Positions 53,686-62,748 of a stretch of DNA of 64,000 nt are shown here, in pieces. A program made the translations under genes and the position numbers. Below the pieces are notes generated by a model. The model had not been told where the DNA came from, made no database searches, and saw only the letters and a list, made by a program, of their open reading frames with translations. This DNA is from CAWKKW01 sp963850345 (GTDB lineage Bacteria > Acidobacteriota > Terriglobia > Terriglobales > Acidobacteriaceae), in NCBI GenBank assembly GCA_963850345.1, contig CAWKKW010000011.1:124001-188000 (forward strand), given 5' to 3'. The stretch's first letter is position 1. Each line of letters starts with the position of its first letter.

Positions 53686-53793
53686 GGCCGTAGTCCCCCG
53701 CCTACATGATAGTAGTGACGACTTGCCCTAAATCGTTTCATTGGCGAGGAAGGCAGCAGATTATAACGCGATGACGGAAACATGAATTTGCTG

Positions 53794-56304
53794 TCAGATT
53801 CCCTCGTACAAGACGAACGGAGCCCAGTAGTAGGGCCGCCGCTGCACTCCCTTCGAATGCAGCAGCTCTAGCTTGGCTGCTCGGAGCGCTGAGGCGGGAT
53901 CTTCCCCTGCCGCGATTCCGGAGTAGAGACGATTCATGAGCTGAGGAGTCGAGGCATCGTTGACCTCCCAGAGTGCGGCGATCACCCGCTGCGCTCCTGC
54001 ACGCAGAAAGGCCCATGAGAGACCCACCAGACCTTCAGAGGAATAGATGCGTGAGCCTGCGCTGTCGCAGGCCGAAATCGTAACGAGCCGCGCGTGCAAT
54101 TTTGTAGCGGCAATGTCGCGCGCGTAGAGGTTGTGGGAGCTGCCGTCTTCTGATAAAACCACGGCCGAATCCAGCGGGCTGGCGCGACTTGCAGTGCCAT
54201 GTGCGACGAAGTGAATGAAGGCGTAGCTCTCCGGCTTGGTCTTAAAGTAAGCAGCCGGAGTCGCCTCTGCCCCCGAGATTACGGTCTCGTCCGCAGGGCT
54301 GAAGTGACCACGCACCAGGCCAATCTCAGCCCCTGCATGCGCCAGCGAAGGATAGTATCCAGGTTGTTTGGGATTGCCGATGAGGAGCAGCATCTTAGGG
54401 GCTGATGCGGATGGCTGCGGCGCATCGCCGGATCGTGACAGAAGAATTGCGGAACTCGCGTTGGTAATGGCTGCGTCTTCGATCCAGTAGTGCGGCTTTG
54501 GAGAGGTCACGATGAAGGTTTCGAAATTGAGCCCGCACAGAACCCCATCCGGTATGACGGTGACCTGCGACCCTGGTTGAAGATAGCTTTCGGCGGGAGC
54601 AACGAGCACTCGATACAGATCCTCGCCATCGGCATCCGCAATCTCCTGCGATTGAAACGAACCAGTCAGGTGTGCCCGGTATCGTTCAGCCTTCGGGCGA
54701 ATCTCATCCTCCCCTGGAAGCGTGACCAGGTGCGAACCGCCGGACGAGAATATCCAGAGATAGCTCCTCTCGGGCCCAATCCAGTATGAGAGGACGACTC
54801 GCTTGAGGCGCGCAGCGGCTCGGCGCGTAGCGTCCACGGTTAAGGATTGCGCCCTCAGGTCGCGTTGCAAACCCAGGCCCTCGGTCAGCGTCCGTGCCCG
54901 GTGCAGCTCGGCAACGGTAAAGGCCTGATCGGGCGAGCCCTGATCTACCAGAAAATGAATGTAATCGTCATAGATCTCTTTGCCATTTGTGGGATATGAC
55001 AGCTTGAACTCTTCGCGCCCCAGCGAAGTACGTCCCTTCTCCAGAGTCGCCAAAGCCTCTTCGTAGTGTGCCTTAGCCGCTGTCACATGCCCAAGGCGAA
55101 CATCCATCTTTGCGAGTTCTGACAGAGCCTCGGCTCGCAGAGTGTAGTTCGAGCCGGCATTCTCAACGACGTCCGCGGCCAAACGCTGCGCGGCGGTGTT
55201 GTCCTGCTTCCCCGACGCAATCAACGATTCATTCAGATCGGAGTAGAGTTCGGTATCTTGATCGCCAATCGCCTGCTCCACCTTGAAGGCTTCCTGGTTG
55301 TACTTCTCGGCGACGTCGAACTGTTTTCGTTCGATCGCAGTGAGGGAGAGGTCAGTGAAGGCAAAAGCAACGTCTTGTTGATTGTTGAGTCGACGGGCGA
55401 GTTCAAGCGCCTGCTCGTAGTGCTTTTCGGCGGAGTTGTAATCGTGACGAACAAGGTCGAGTCCTGCGATGTTCATCAGAGCTGCTTCCTGGTCGCCAAG
55501 CATACCCAGCTGCGAAGATTTCGTTTCCCAGTCGCGAAACAGGTCGGCGGCTCGATCGAGATCGCCCATCTGAGAGTAGGCCCACCCGAGATTCCCAGTC
55601 GTTTTCACGATCAAGGCTTGCGCGCGCAATCCGTGGGCGACGACCAGTGCTGCATTAAACTGGTCCGCGGCATCCGCGTATCGATGCTGTTGCATTTGCA
55701 ACTTGCCGAGGTTGCCCAGGGCCTTGCCGGCGAGGAAGGTCAGGCCGTGTGTTCGTGCGAGTTGGAGTGCCTCTTTGAATCGCAACTCCGCCAGTGGCAT
55801 ATTTCGCCGTAGCACAGCAATCTTGCCCTCACAAAGCAGCAGGTCTCCCATCACGTCTGGAGAAGCGGCTCCCGGCATCTGCCTGGCTTGAGCGAGCATG
55901 CTCTCTGCGGAATCCAGTTGTTGCAGGCTGCTCTGCGCGATGCTCACCAGCACAGCTTGACGGGCGAGCAGCTTGTCTATCGTAGGAGGAGCCTGTTTTT
56001 GCTGCGTAAGCAGAGCCAGAGCGTCTTTGCTCAGACCCTGCCAGATCAGGATCTCCGCCTTGAGCAGACGAAACTGCCAGAGCGTATTTACGTCTGCGCC
56101 GGAAAGCCGGCCGAGAGCGTGATCCGCCAGGACGAGCGCCTGCTTCAGATCGCCACTCTCAAACTTCGCCTCGGCGCGGTTAAATTCGGCGTGCGAATCG
56201 AATCGCGACCATCGGTTACAGCCGGCGGGAACCAGGCCGCAGAGCAGAAGGAGCGCAAGCCGAAGCAGCGCGAGCCTCGAGAGTCTACGGATACCAGCTG
56301 CCAT
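53794..56304 (-). CDS. TPR-CHAT caspase-like peptidase, predicted lipoprotein
   Basis: The ATG at 56304 yields a lipoprotein signal (RLALLRLALLLLCGLVPAGC); a longer frame to 56451 overlaps the upstream gene far more. The 836-residue protein has about ten TPR pairs (about 50-440) and a C-terminal CHAT domain. In the CHAT part, FIHFVAHGTASR supplies the catalytic His and VTISACDSAGSRIYSSEG the catalytic Cys. CHAT proteases are caspase-like, often in signalling or defence pathways. With a TPR sensor, lipid anchor and nearby anti-sigma-like gene, it might be an envelope stress protease. It overlaps the preceding gene by 20 bases. Confidence 0.87.
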   Translation of the reverse strand: MAAGIRRLSRLALLRLALLLLCGLVPAGCNRWSRFDSHAEFNRAEAKFESGDLKQALVLADHALGRLSGADVNTLWQFRLLKAEILIWQGLSKDALALLTQQKQAPPTIDKLLARQAVLVSIAQSSLQQLDSAESMLAQARQMPGAASPDVMGDLLLCEGKIAVLRRNMPLAELRFKEALQLARTHGLTFLAGKALGNLGKLQMQQHRYADAADQFNAALVVAHGLRAQALIVKTTGNLGWAYSQMGDLDRAADLFRDWETKSSQLGMLGDQEAALMNIAGLDLVRHDYNSAEKHYEQALELARRLNNQQDVAFAFTDLSLTAIERKQFDVAEKYNQEAFKVEQAIGDQDTELYSDLNESLIASGKQDNTAAQRLAADVVENAGSNYTLRAEALSELAKMDVRLGHVTAAKAHYEEALATLEKGRTSLGREEFKLSYPTNGKEIYDDYIHFLVDQGSPDQAFTVAELHRARTLTEGLGLQRDLRAQSLTVDATRRAAARLKRVVLSYWIGPERSYLWIFSSGGSHLVTLPGEDEIRPKAERYRAHLTGSFQSQEIADADGEDLYRVLVAPAESYLQPGSQVTVIPDGVLCGLNFETFIVTSPKPHYWIEDAAITNASSAILLSRSGDAPQPSASAPKMLLLIGNPKQPGYYPSLAHAGAEIGLVRGHFSPADETVISGAEATPAAYFKTKPESYAFIHFVAHGTASRASPLDSAVVLSEDGSSHNLYARDIAATKLHARLVTISACDSAGSRIYSSEGLVGLSWAFLRAGAQRVIAALWEVNDASTPQLMNRLYSGIAAGEDPASALRAAKLELLHSKGVQRRPYYWAPFVLYEGI

Positions 56305-57115
56305 TGGAGACCGGACCGGCGGCGGCCAGGGTGCCGGTGACCGGACTTCCCAGTTCCAGCCGCAGCATGCTGAGCCGCTTGGTGTCTGCTGAGGTGAAGA
56401 CTTCGCCGAGGTACAGACGGCCAACCTGCGGAATCCGGATGGCGTAACCATAGGTACGCTCTTCTGCCTCGCCCGCTTTTCCTGACAGTCGAACCTGCTT
56501 CACCATGGAGTTGTGCAGCACGCCCTTGGTATCGTGGTAGCCGGTGTCAGGCGGCACCATCATACCTTTTTCGAGTTCAGGGGGCAGATCTTCGCTGTCT
56601 CGTTGCCATAGATACCTGGGCTTCTTCTTTGCCTGGTACTCGGCGGTATGATCCGGGCCGGTGAAGTGTGTTTGAAGCGCCGAGTAGGTGGGATATTTCA
56701 GGAACAAGTCGTTGTCGAGGTCGATCTCCACAGGCTGACCGGCGATTCTGAGGTTTTCAAAGGAGCTGCCCAGTGGAATAATCTCGGGTTCCTTCCCATC
56801 TACGTGCTTGGAAGACAGGCGCCCAATGATCGCGTCGGCCGTGATCACGTCGAGGATGTTCAATCCTTCGATGAGGGTGTTGACGACGGTACTGTGGACA
56901 CCATCATCATTCCTGATCCCCGAGATATAGGTATGGGCCGATTTAAAGGAGACCATCTCTTTAAACCGGAAGTTCTCCGATTTCGCTGAGGCGTAACCGC
57001 CGACTACGGGCAGAGTAGTAGCCGCGTGGCTGTCGAGTTCGGCCTTGAACGGCTTGGTGATTGTTCCGCCCAAAGCGAAACCATGCGCGTGGTAAAGAAA
57101 AACCCTACCCCCCAT
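56285..57115 (-). CDS. Conserved-looking protein of unknown function upstream of the CHAT gene
   Basis: The ATG at 57115 has GGAGG 7 bases upstream and is preferred to the longer frame at 57316. The 276-residue protein opens with MGGRVFLYHAHGFALGGTIT. It has a stretch SKSENFRFKEMVSFKSAHTYISGI-like and TLIEGLNILDVITADAIIGRL, then a C-terminal part ending SVTGTLAAAG-like. No signal peptide or known motif is visible; it looks soluble and beta-rich. I do not recognise a family. It overlaps the CHAT gene by 20 bases, so the two are translated together and probably function together. Confidence 0.7.
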   Translation of the reverse strand: MGGRVFLYHAHGFALGGTITKPFKAELDSHAATTLPVVGGYASAKSENFRFKEMVSFKSAHTYISGIRNDDGVHSTVVNTLIEGLNILDVITADAIIGRLSSKHVDGKEPEIIPLGSSFENLRIAGQPVEIDLDNDLFLKYPTYSALQTHFTGPDHTAEYQAKKKPRYLWQRDSEDLPPELEKGMMVPPDTGYHDTKGVLHNSMVKQVRLSGKAGEAEERTYGYAIRIPQVGRLYLGEVFTSADTKRLSMLRLELGSPVTGTLAAAGPVSNGSWYP

Positions 57116-57595
57116 TTTGATGCCTCCAAGTCTGAAACCTGCTCCAGGGATGTATGCCAGCACTCTATAACAAAGATGGTGCGTGACGTGAACATTTCGT
57201 TTCAAAGAACACCGTGTGCACTTAACTGTTGACTGAAATTGTGCGCGGCGCCTGCCCCTTGAGCACTCCAAGGGGAGTCGGGCAACACAAGCAATCGACC
57301 AGAATTTGCGCAGCATTTGATCGCGCGGTGGTTTGACTCGAGTCCCTCAATTTGCATGGCAACGCTTTCTGCACTTCTCCATTCCGACTACATGTAGGCG
57401 GCGTTTGAAGCCGGGGAACCGTAGGACGGGTTCGCACACCGACGCCGACCTTAGCCCTTGTTATCGGCGGGTCGCATTCACAGCGCCAGCATCTCGGCAG
57501 TTGGCTGCACCTGCTCGTGTCCTCTGAAGCTGCTACCCGCCCGTTCTCGAGGCGCGGTTGACGGCAACCCTTTCAAGCAAATAAGGAGCACGCCT
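57116..57595. other. Non-coding divergent region
   Basis: These 480 bases separate the unknown/CHAT unit from the SRPBCC gene and should carry both promoters. A perfect hairpin CCCCTTG-N7-CAAGGGG (57255-57275) is the only clear element; it has no T-tract. No RNA gene or coding frame is supported. Confidence 0.5.
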
Positions 57596-58357
57596 GTGAG
57601 TCAAACAAACGGAGACAATCCTCGGAGCAAAGGCATATTGCAGAACGCCTCTACGGGAAACATGGCGCTTATGCTAGGCGGGGCGGCGCTTGCCATCTAT
57701 GGCATCACTCGCCGTTCCAAGACCGGAATGGCTCTGGCAGCGGCGGGCAGCATCCTGGCGATCACCAAGACCTATAACCAGGCGCACCCGGCGCAGTACA
57801 CAGCCAAAGCGACTTTCACTATCGAAACCAGTCCGGAGCAGGCATACCAATTCTGGAAAGACTTCGAAAACCTGCCCCGATTTATGCGCCACCTGAAGTC
57901 GGTGCGGGTCACAGGGCCGCGAGAATCGGAGTGGGTCGCGCTTGGCCCGCTGGAGCAGGAATTCCAGTGGAGAGCCGAAACGACTGAAGACACGGAAAAC
58001 CAGAGAATCGCCTGGCGTTCGCTGCCCGGCTCGCAGATTGCGAATAGCGGCTCGGTTGAATTCACCCCCTCCAAGGACGGGCGCGGGACTTGGGTCACGG
58101 TGGAGCTAACGTATCTGCCTCCGGCAGGTGCGATCGGCAAAGCCGCAGCTACTCTGCTTGGCAAAGACCCCGAATTTACCGTTCGCGAAGATGCGCGGCG
58201 TTTCAAGGCATTGATCGAGACGGGCGAAGTTCCGACAACTCTTGGGCAGCCTCATGGTCCTCGCGGATTGCATGGCAGCGTCGAGCGAGTCCTCTTCCGG
58301 GAGACACAAAACCTCCCCACCCCACCGATGCAGGTACCCGAGCGCCGGACCGCCTAA
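57596..58357 (+). CDS. SRPBCC-family protein with N-terminal membrane helices
   Basis: The GTG at 57596 is chosen because AAGGAG lies 7 bases upstream; the frame is open to 57458. The 253-residue protein has two short hydrophobic segments (about 23-60) and a START/SRPBCC ligand-binding domain (about 70-215: ATFTIETSPEQAYQFWKDFENLPRFMRHLKSV, GRGTWVTVELTYLPPAGAIG). Such proteins (COG5637-like) bind hydrophobic ligands. The next gene is a zinc alcohol dehydrogenase 39 bases away on the same strand, and these sets are common in stress-linked clusters. Confidence 0.8.
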   Translation: MSQTNGDNPRSKGILQNASTGNMALMLGGAALAIYGITRRSKTGMALAAAGSILAITKTYNQAHPAQYTAKATFTIETSPEQAYQFWKDFENLPRFMRHLKSVRVTGPRESEWVALGPLEQEFQWRAETTEDTENQRIAWRSLPGSQIANSGSVEFTPSKDGRGTWVTVELTYLPPAGAIGKAAATLLGKDPEFTVREDARRFKALIETGEVPTTLGQPHGPRGLHGSVERVLFRETQNLPTPPMQVPERRTA

Positions 58358-58396
58358 CAGAAAACTAACTACACATACGACATCAAGGAGTTCTTT

Positions 58397-59593
58397 ATGA
58401 AGGCAGTCTGTTGGATGGGCAAAGAAAAGATGCAGGTGCACGATGTGCCTGAGCCCACAATCCTGAACCCCCGCGACGCCATCGTTCGCATCACCAGCAC
58501 CTGTATCTGCGGATCGGACCTGCACCTGTACGACGGATACGTGCCTACGCTGGAACAAGGCGACATTCTCGGCCACGAGTTCATGGGAGAAGTGGTTGAG
58601 GTGGGCCCCGGCGTAGACAAGAGCAAACTAAACGTGGGCGACCGTGTCGTGGTCCCTTTTACGATCGCTTGCGGTGGATGCTTCTTCTGCAAGGAACAGT
58701 TATGGAGCTTGTGCGATAACTCCAACCCGAACGCCTACATCGCCGAAAAGCTGATGGGCTACTCGCCGTCAGGGCTGTTTGGCTACACCCACATGCTGGG
58801 AGGTTACGCCGGGGGACAAGCGCAGTTCGCTCGCGTTCCCTTTGCCGACGTAGGGCCTATCAAAGTTCCCGAAGGTCTGTCTGACGAGAAGGTGGTGTTT
58901 TTGTCGGATATCTTCCCGACCGGATATATGGGAGCGGAGAACTGTAACATTCGCAGTGGCGATACCGTCGCGATCTGGGGCTGCGGACCGGTTGGACAGT
59001 TCGCCATTCGCAGCGCGTTCATGCTGGGCGCGGGTCGCGTCATTGCCATCGACCATGTTCCCGAGCGCTTAGCTATGGCCGCGCAAGGTGGGGCAGAGAC
59101 TCTTGATCTGAACCAGGTCGACAGCGTGATCGACGCGCTTCACGACCTCACCGGAAATCGCGGGCCCGATTCCTGCATGGACGCGGTGGGCATGGAAGCA
59201 TGGGGACACGGAGCTATCTTTGCGATCGACCGGGCTAAGCAAGCGCTACGCCTCTCGTTTGACCGTCCTACTGTGCTTCGCGAGGTCATACTCGCCTGCC
59301 GTAAGGGCGGAACGGTATCCCTACCGGGCGTCTATGGCGGATTTGTCGACAAGATCCCGATGGGCGCTTTCATGAACAAGGGTCTGACCATGAAAACCGG
59401 GCAAACGCACATGATGCGATACATGAAGCCACTTTTGGAGCGGGTGCAGAACGGAGACATCGATCCCTCGTTCGTCATCAGCCATCGCGTATCGATCGAC
59501 GAGGCCCCTGAAGCGTATCGCATGTTCCGCGACAAGAAGGACAACTGCACCAAGGTTGTTCTGGACCCGTGGGCAGAAGCGAAGGCTGCATAA
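58397..59593 (+). CDS. Zinc-dependent alcohol dehydrogenase (formaldehyde dehydrogenase-like)
   Basis: The 398-residue product is a medium-chain dehydrogenase. Catalytic zinc residues appear in CICGSDLHLYDG and GHEFMGEVVEVG. Structural zinc ligands are in CGGCFFCKEQLWSLC, and the Rossmann motif in IWGCGPVGQFAIRSA. The closest types are glutathione-independent formaldehyde dehydrogenase and related FDH-like enzymes, which need only NAD(P). The substrate is uncertain. A GGAG-type site is near the start. It lies between the SRPBCC gene and a small membrane protein gene, all on one strand, and could form an operon. Confidence 0.92.
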   Translation: MKAVCWMGKEKMQVHDVPEPTILNPRDAIVRITSTCICGSDLHLYDGYVPTLEQGDILGHEFMGEVVEVGPGVDKSKLNVGDRVVVPFTIACGGCFFCKEQLWSLCDNSNPNAYIAEKLMGYSPSGLFGYTHMLGGYAGGQAQFARVPFADVGPIKVPEGLSDEKVVFLSDIFPTGYMGAENCNIRSGDTVAIWGCGPVGQFAIRSAFMLGAGRVIAIDHVPERLAMAAQGGAETLDLNQVDSVIDALHDLTGNRGPDSCMDAVGMEAWGHGAIFAIDRAKQALRLSFDRPTVLREVILACRKGGTVSLPGVYGGFVDKIPMGAFMNKGLTMKTGQTHMMRYMKPLLERVQNGDIDPSFVISHRVSIDEAPEAYRMFRDKKDNCTKVVLDPWAEAKAA

Positions 59594-59663
59594 GTGCACT
59601 CCGCTGGAACTTAGAACTGAACCATAACCCCGAATTGAGTTTCAACCAGGAATCGAGTCGACT

Positions 59664-60077
59664 ATGGCACCTTTTAACTTAGCGAATGCACCGAAGATTA
59701 TCAGCCCCAAGGCACACGGCGTGATCGATTATGCGCACGCCGCGTTCTTCTTCGGCCTCGCCCTTGTCTGTGGAAAGCGCAACAAGCCTGCGTCGTACGC
59801 AGCACTCGGCACCGGCGCTTTCATTCTTGTTCAATCGATGCTCACCGACTACCCGCTCGGCGTAAAGCGGATCATTCCGTTTGCAGTGCACGGCACGATG
59901 GATCGAGGGTTTGCGTCAGCCTCGTGGATCGTACCGGCGTTGTTCGGATTCAAAGGCACTGTGGCGGCAAAGATCTTCGAGTCAAACTCGGCAATCGAAG
60001 CAGCCGTGGTCTCACTCACCGATTGGAATAGCGAACGCGCGCGAGAAGAACAGCTGCGTCCACGGTTAGTCGCGTAA
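59664..60077 (+). CDS. Small membrane protein of the ADH cluster
   Basis: The 137-residue protein contains about three hydrophobic stretches (about 20-45, 48-68 and 85-105) with HGVIDYAHAAFFFGLALVCG, LTDYPLGVKR and PFAVHGTMDRGFASASWIV. The repeat of a His-Gly-x2-Asp pattern (HGVIDY and HGTMDR) is notable and hints at a duplicated half, as in SPW-repeat-like proteins. No function is known. It follows the ADH gene by 70 bases on the same strand and is followed by a bidirectional terminator. Confidence 0.7.
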   Translation: MAPFNLANAPKIISPKAHGVIDYAHAAFFFGLALVCGKRNKPASYAALGTGAFILVQSMLTDYPLGVKRIIPFAVHGTMDRGFASASWIVPALFGFKGTVAAKIFESNSAIEAAVVSLTDWNSERAREEQLRPRLVA

Positions 60078-60100
60078 CAACACGTACCGAACCTGCAAGG

Positions 60101-60132
60101 AAAAGGGGACGCCTTTGTGGCGCCCCCTTTTT
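60101..60132. terminator. Bidirectional terminator between convergent genes
   Basis: AAAAGGGGACGCC and GGCGCCCCCTTTT pair over 13 bp with one mismatch around a 5-base loop (TTTGT), followed by a further T. A-rich and T-rich ends on the two sides make it suitable in both directions. Confidence 0.8.
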
Positions 60133-60152
60133 AGTCTCAGTGAGGTGTACGG

Positions 60153-60944
60153 CTATTTCTCGCTGGTTGGCTTCGCCATGCTCTCGTGCATGGCGGCCTT
60201 CACCGCACCAGGAGTCGCGTTTGCAAGCATGCCTTCGACTTTGGTCTTCAGCGAAGCGGCATACACGTGGTCCTTTCCAGCGAGCAGCGCCTCGATGCCT
60301 TGGCGCGCCACAGCATCCGGCTGGCTCTCAGACTTGCCTTTCTGACCTACGTCTGTGTCGTCCATGCCTGCTCGATGGAAGAAGTCCGTATCCGTAGGAC
60401 CGGGTTGGAGTGCAGTTACGGTGATGGGAGTATCTCTGAGTTCGTAACGGACACTGTGCGCAAAGCTAAGCACAAAGGCCTTCGAAGCAGCATAGACTGC
60501 CTCGCGTGGGGCTACCATCTCGCCCGCAATCGAAGCCGTAAACAAAATCCTGCCGGCATTCACACCCTTCATCTGGCGAACGATATACTTCGCCAGATGC
60601 ACGGTGCTTAAGCAGTTCAGCCGGATCATGTTCAATTCGGCCTGTAGGTCAGTCTCCCAGAATAGGCCGCCGACGCCGACGCCCGCGTTAATGCAGGCTA
60701 TGTCGAGCGGTCGGCCGAACTCCGCAATCTTTGCCCACAGCGCCTCGACACCTTCCGGCGAGGCGAGGTCTGCCTGGACTTCTGTGACTTGAGAGCCGGA
60801 CGAACTGAAATCTGCTGCCGCGCCAGCGAGACGTTCGCCTGATGACGTCACGATGAGATCATAGCCTCGATTCGCGAGTTCCTTCGCGAGTGAATAGCCG
60901 ATGCCGCTTGAAGCACCTGTTACTAATGCAAGCATGTTTGCCAT
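60153..60944 (-). CDS. Short-chain dehydrogenase/reductase
   Basis: The ATG at 60944 (CAGGAG 7 bases upstream) gives a 263-residue classical SDR. It has the cofactor motif TGASSGIGYSLAKEL, the INAGVG motif, ILFTASIAGEM (catalytic Ser) and YAASK (catalytic Tyr and Lys). The longer frame to 61196 has no support. It resembles oxidoreductases of the DltE/YqjQ-type. Substrate unknown. It is convergent with the ADH cluster and divergent from the MFS gene. Confidence 0.9.
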   Translation of the reverse strand: MANMLALVTGASSGIGYSLAKELANRGYDLIVTSSGERLAGAAADFSSSGSQVTEVQADLASPEGVEALWAKIAEFGRPLDIACINAGVGVGGLFWETDLQAELNMIRLNCLSTVHLAKYIVRQMKGVNAGRILFTASIAGEMVAPREAVYAASKAFVLSFAHSVRYELRDTPITVTALQPGPTDTDFFHRAGMDDTDVGQKGKSESQPDAVARQGIEALLAGKDHVYAASLKTKVEGMLANATPGAVKAAMHESMAKPTSEK

Positions 60945-61160
60945 TCTTTTACTCCTGCTTTTGTATACGTGCTGTCCTTCAACAGCGTTGGATGCGTACA
61001 GCATGGAGGTTGGATTGATGCGAGCTGCAATGGATTCAGGCTCGCGGCCGCGTTGCACAGACCATGCCCAAGTCTCACCTAACTCCAACGTCGCTATTCG
61101 GATGTTGTAAGTACAAGCTAAGTTGAGTATAAGTCCGTCACACGACACTGGAAGATTTCG

Positions 61161-62603
61161 GTGCATCCTATCCCGCATATGAGCGAGACCATACAAACCT
61201 ACATTCCAGCGCGTATGGACCGCCTACCGTGGTCTCGGTGGCATTGGCTGGTAGTGACAGGGCTTGGAATAACCTGGGTCTTAGATGGTCTGGAAGTAAC
61301 TCTGGCTGGAACGATTGGTGGCGTGCTCAAAGACAGTCTTCACATGAGCGATGCGCAGGTGGGCCAGTCGGCTACGTTTTACCTCACGGGTGCGGTCATC
61401 GGCGCGCTCTTCTTCGGATGGGCCACGGATCGCTTGGGAAGGAAAAAGCTGTTTACGATTACGCTACTCGTATATCTGCTTGGAACAGCAGCGACCGCAT
61501 TCTCGTGGAGCTTCTGGAGTTATTCCGTATTCCGCATTATCACCGGCTTAGGAATTGGCGGCGAGTATGCCGCCATCAATTCCGCGATTGATGAGTTGAT
61601 CCCGGCGCGCGTTCGTGGCCGGACAGATCTGGTCATCAACTCCACCTATTGGCTGGGCGCTGCGCTCGGTGCGGCGGCGACCATCGTTCTTCTCAACGCC
61701 CACCTGGTTGATCAGAAGATAGCGTGGCGGTTCGCGTTCGGTCTCGGCGCAATGCTGGGCGTCGGCATTCTTTTTCTCCGCCATTTCGTACCCGAGAGTC
61801 CCAGGTGGCTGGTCATTCACGGCAAGAACGATGAGGCTGAGAAGATCGTCAAGGGTATTGAAGACAAGATCTCTGAGAAACAAGGCAAACAGTTACCCAT
61901 GCCAGACGAAGACCCGGTGGAAATTCACACCCGCACCCATACATCGCTCAAAGAAATATGGGGAGCCATGGCCGGCGAGAACCGCTCTCGATCTATGCTC
62001 GGTCTCGCCCTGATGATTGCGCAAGCCTTTTTCTATAACGCAATTTTCTTTACGTACGCCCTGGTGCTACAGAAGTTTTATCATGTACCCGCGATCAAAG
62101 CCGGCTACTACATCTTCCCCTTTGCGCTTGGCAACGTACTCGGTCCGGTACTGATTGGGCGGCTCTTCGACACAATTGGCAGAAAGAAAATGATTACGCT
62201 CACCTACGCTCTGAGCGGCGTGCTGCTGGCCATCACAGGCTGGCTCTTCGAACAGAATATGCTCACCGCGGTGACGCAGACGATGTGCTGGACTGCGATT
62301 TTCTTTGTGGCTTCCAGCGCTGCGAGTGCAGCCTACCTGACAGTGAGCGAGGTATTTCCACTCGAAGTGCGCGCGATGGCAATCAGCATCTTCTACGCAA
62401 TCGGAACGTTGATCGGTGGCGTTGGCGCTCCGGCACTCTTTGGCGCCCTCATCGAGTCCAACTCCAGAGAGCATTTGTTGTGGGGCTATCTGGCGGCTGC
62501 CGCTCTGATGGTTGTGGCTGCTTCCGTCGAGTGGAGAGCGGGCGTGGCTGCGGAGGGCCAGTCGCTCGAGAAGATTAGCAAGCCACTCTCGGCTAAGGCC
62601 TAG
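61161..62603 (+). CDS. MFS transporter (sugar/aromatic-acid type)
   Basis: The GTG at 61161 is favoured by GGAAG 6 bases upstream; an ATG at 61179 has none. The 480-residue protein has twelve predicted helices and the MFS loop 2-3 motif GWATDRLGRKK, the RVRGRTDLVIN and PESPRWLV motifs, and a central cytosolic loop of about 60 residues. LDGLEVTLAG in helix 1 is like that of metabolite:H+ symporters. It is most probably a sugar or organic-acid symporter; the specificity is not clear. Confidence 0.9.
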   Translation: MHPIPHMSETIQTYIPARMDRLPWSRWHWLVVTGLGITWVLDGLEVTLAGTIGGVLKDSLHMSDAQVGQSATFYLTGAVIGALFFGWATDRLGRKKLFTITLLVYLLGTAATAFSWSFWSYSVFRIITGLGIGGEYAAINSAIDELIPARVRGRTDLVINSTYWLGAALGAAATIVLLNAHLVDQKIAWRFAFGLGAMLGVGILFLRHFVPESPRWLVIHGKNDEAEKIVKGIEDKISEKQGKQLPMPDEDPVEIHTRTHTSLKEIWGAMAGENRSRSMLGLALMIAQAFFYNAIFFTYALVLQKFYHVPAIKAGYYIFPFALGNVLGPVLIGRLFDTIGRKKMITLTYALSGVLLAITGWLFEQNMLTAVTQTMCWTAIFFVASSAASAAYLTVSEVFPLEVRAMAISIFYAIGTLIGGVGAPALFGALIESNSREHLLWGYLAAAALMVVAASVEWRAGVAAEGQSLEKISKPLSAKA

Positions 62604-62632
62604 GTTGAGGCCATTCCGGCCATGGTCTCAAC
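62604..62632 (+). terminator. Hairpin after the MFS gene
   Basis: GTTGAGGCCAT and ATGGTCTCAAC pair over about 11 bp with one G-U pair around a 7-base loop, directly after the stop codon. No T-tract follows, so termination strength is uncertain. Confidence 0.45.
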
Positions 62633-62748
62633 TGCTGGTTCGTATTTCAATTGACCTCGCTTTGTCAGCTCTTTTTCCTTATGTAAAGCTTATCCGGGGT
62701 GATCAGAGATATAGTGTCTGCTGAGTAGAAAGGGTGAGCGCGTAGCCT

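Noticed and set aside
53794..57115. CHAT locus as a Craspase or gasdermin-type defence system
   Set aside because: No type III-E effector, gasdermin or other defence gene is adjacent; the lipoprotein signal and TPRs point to an envelope protein.
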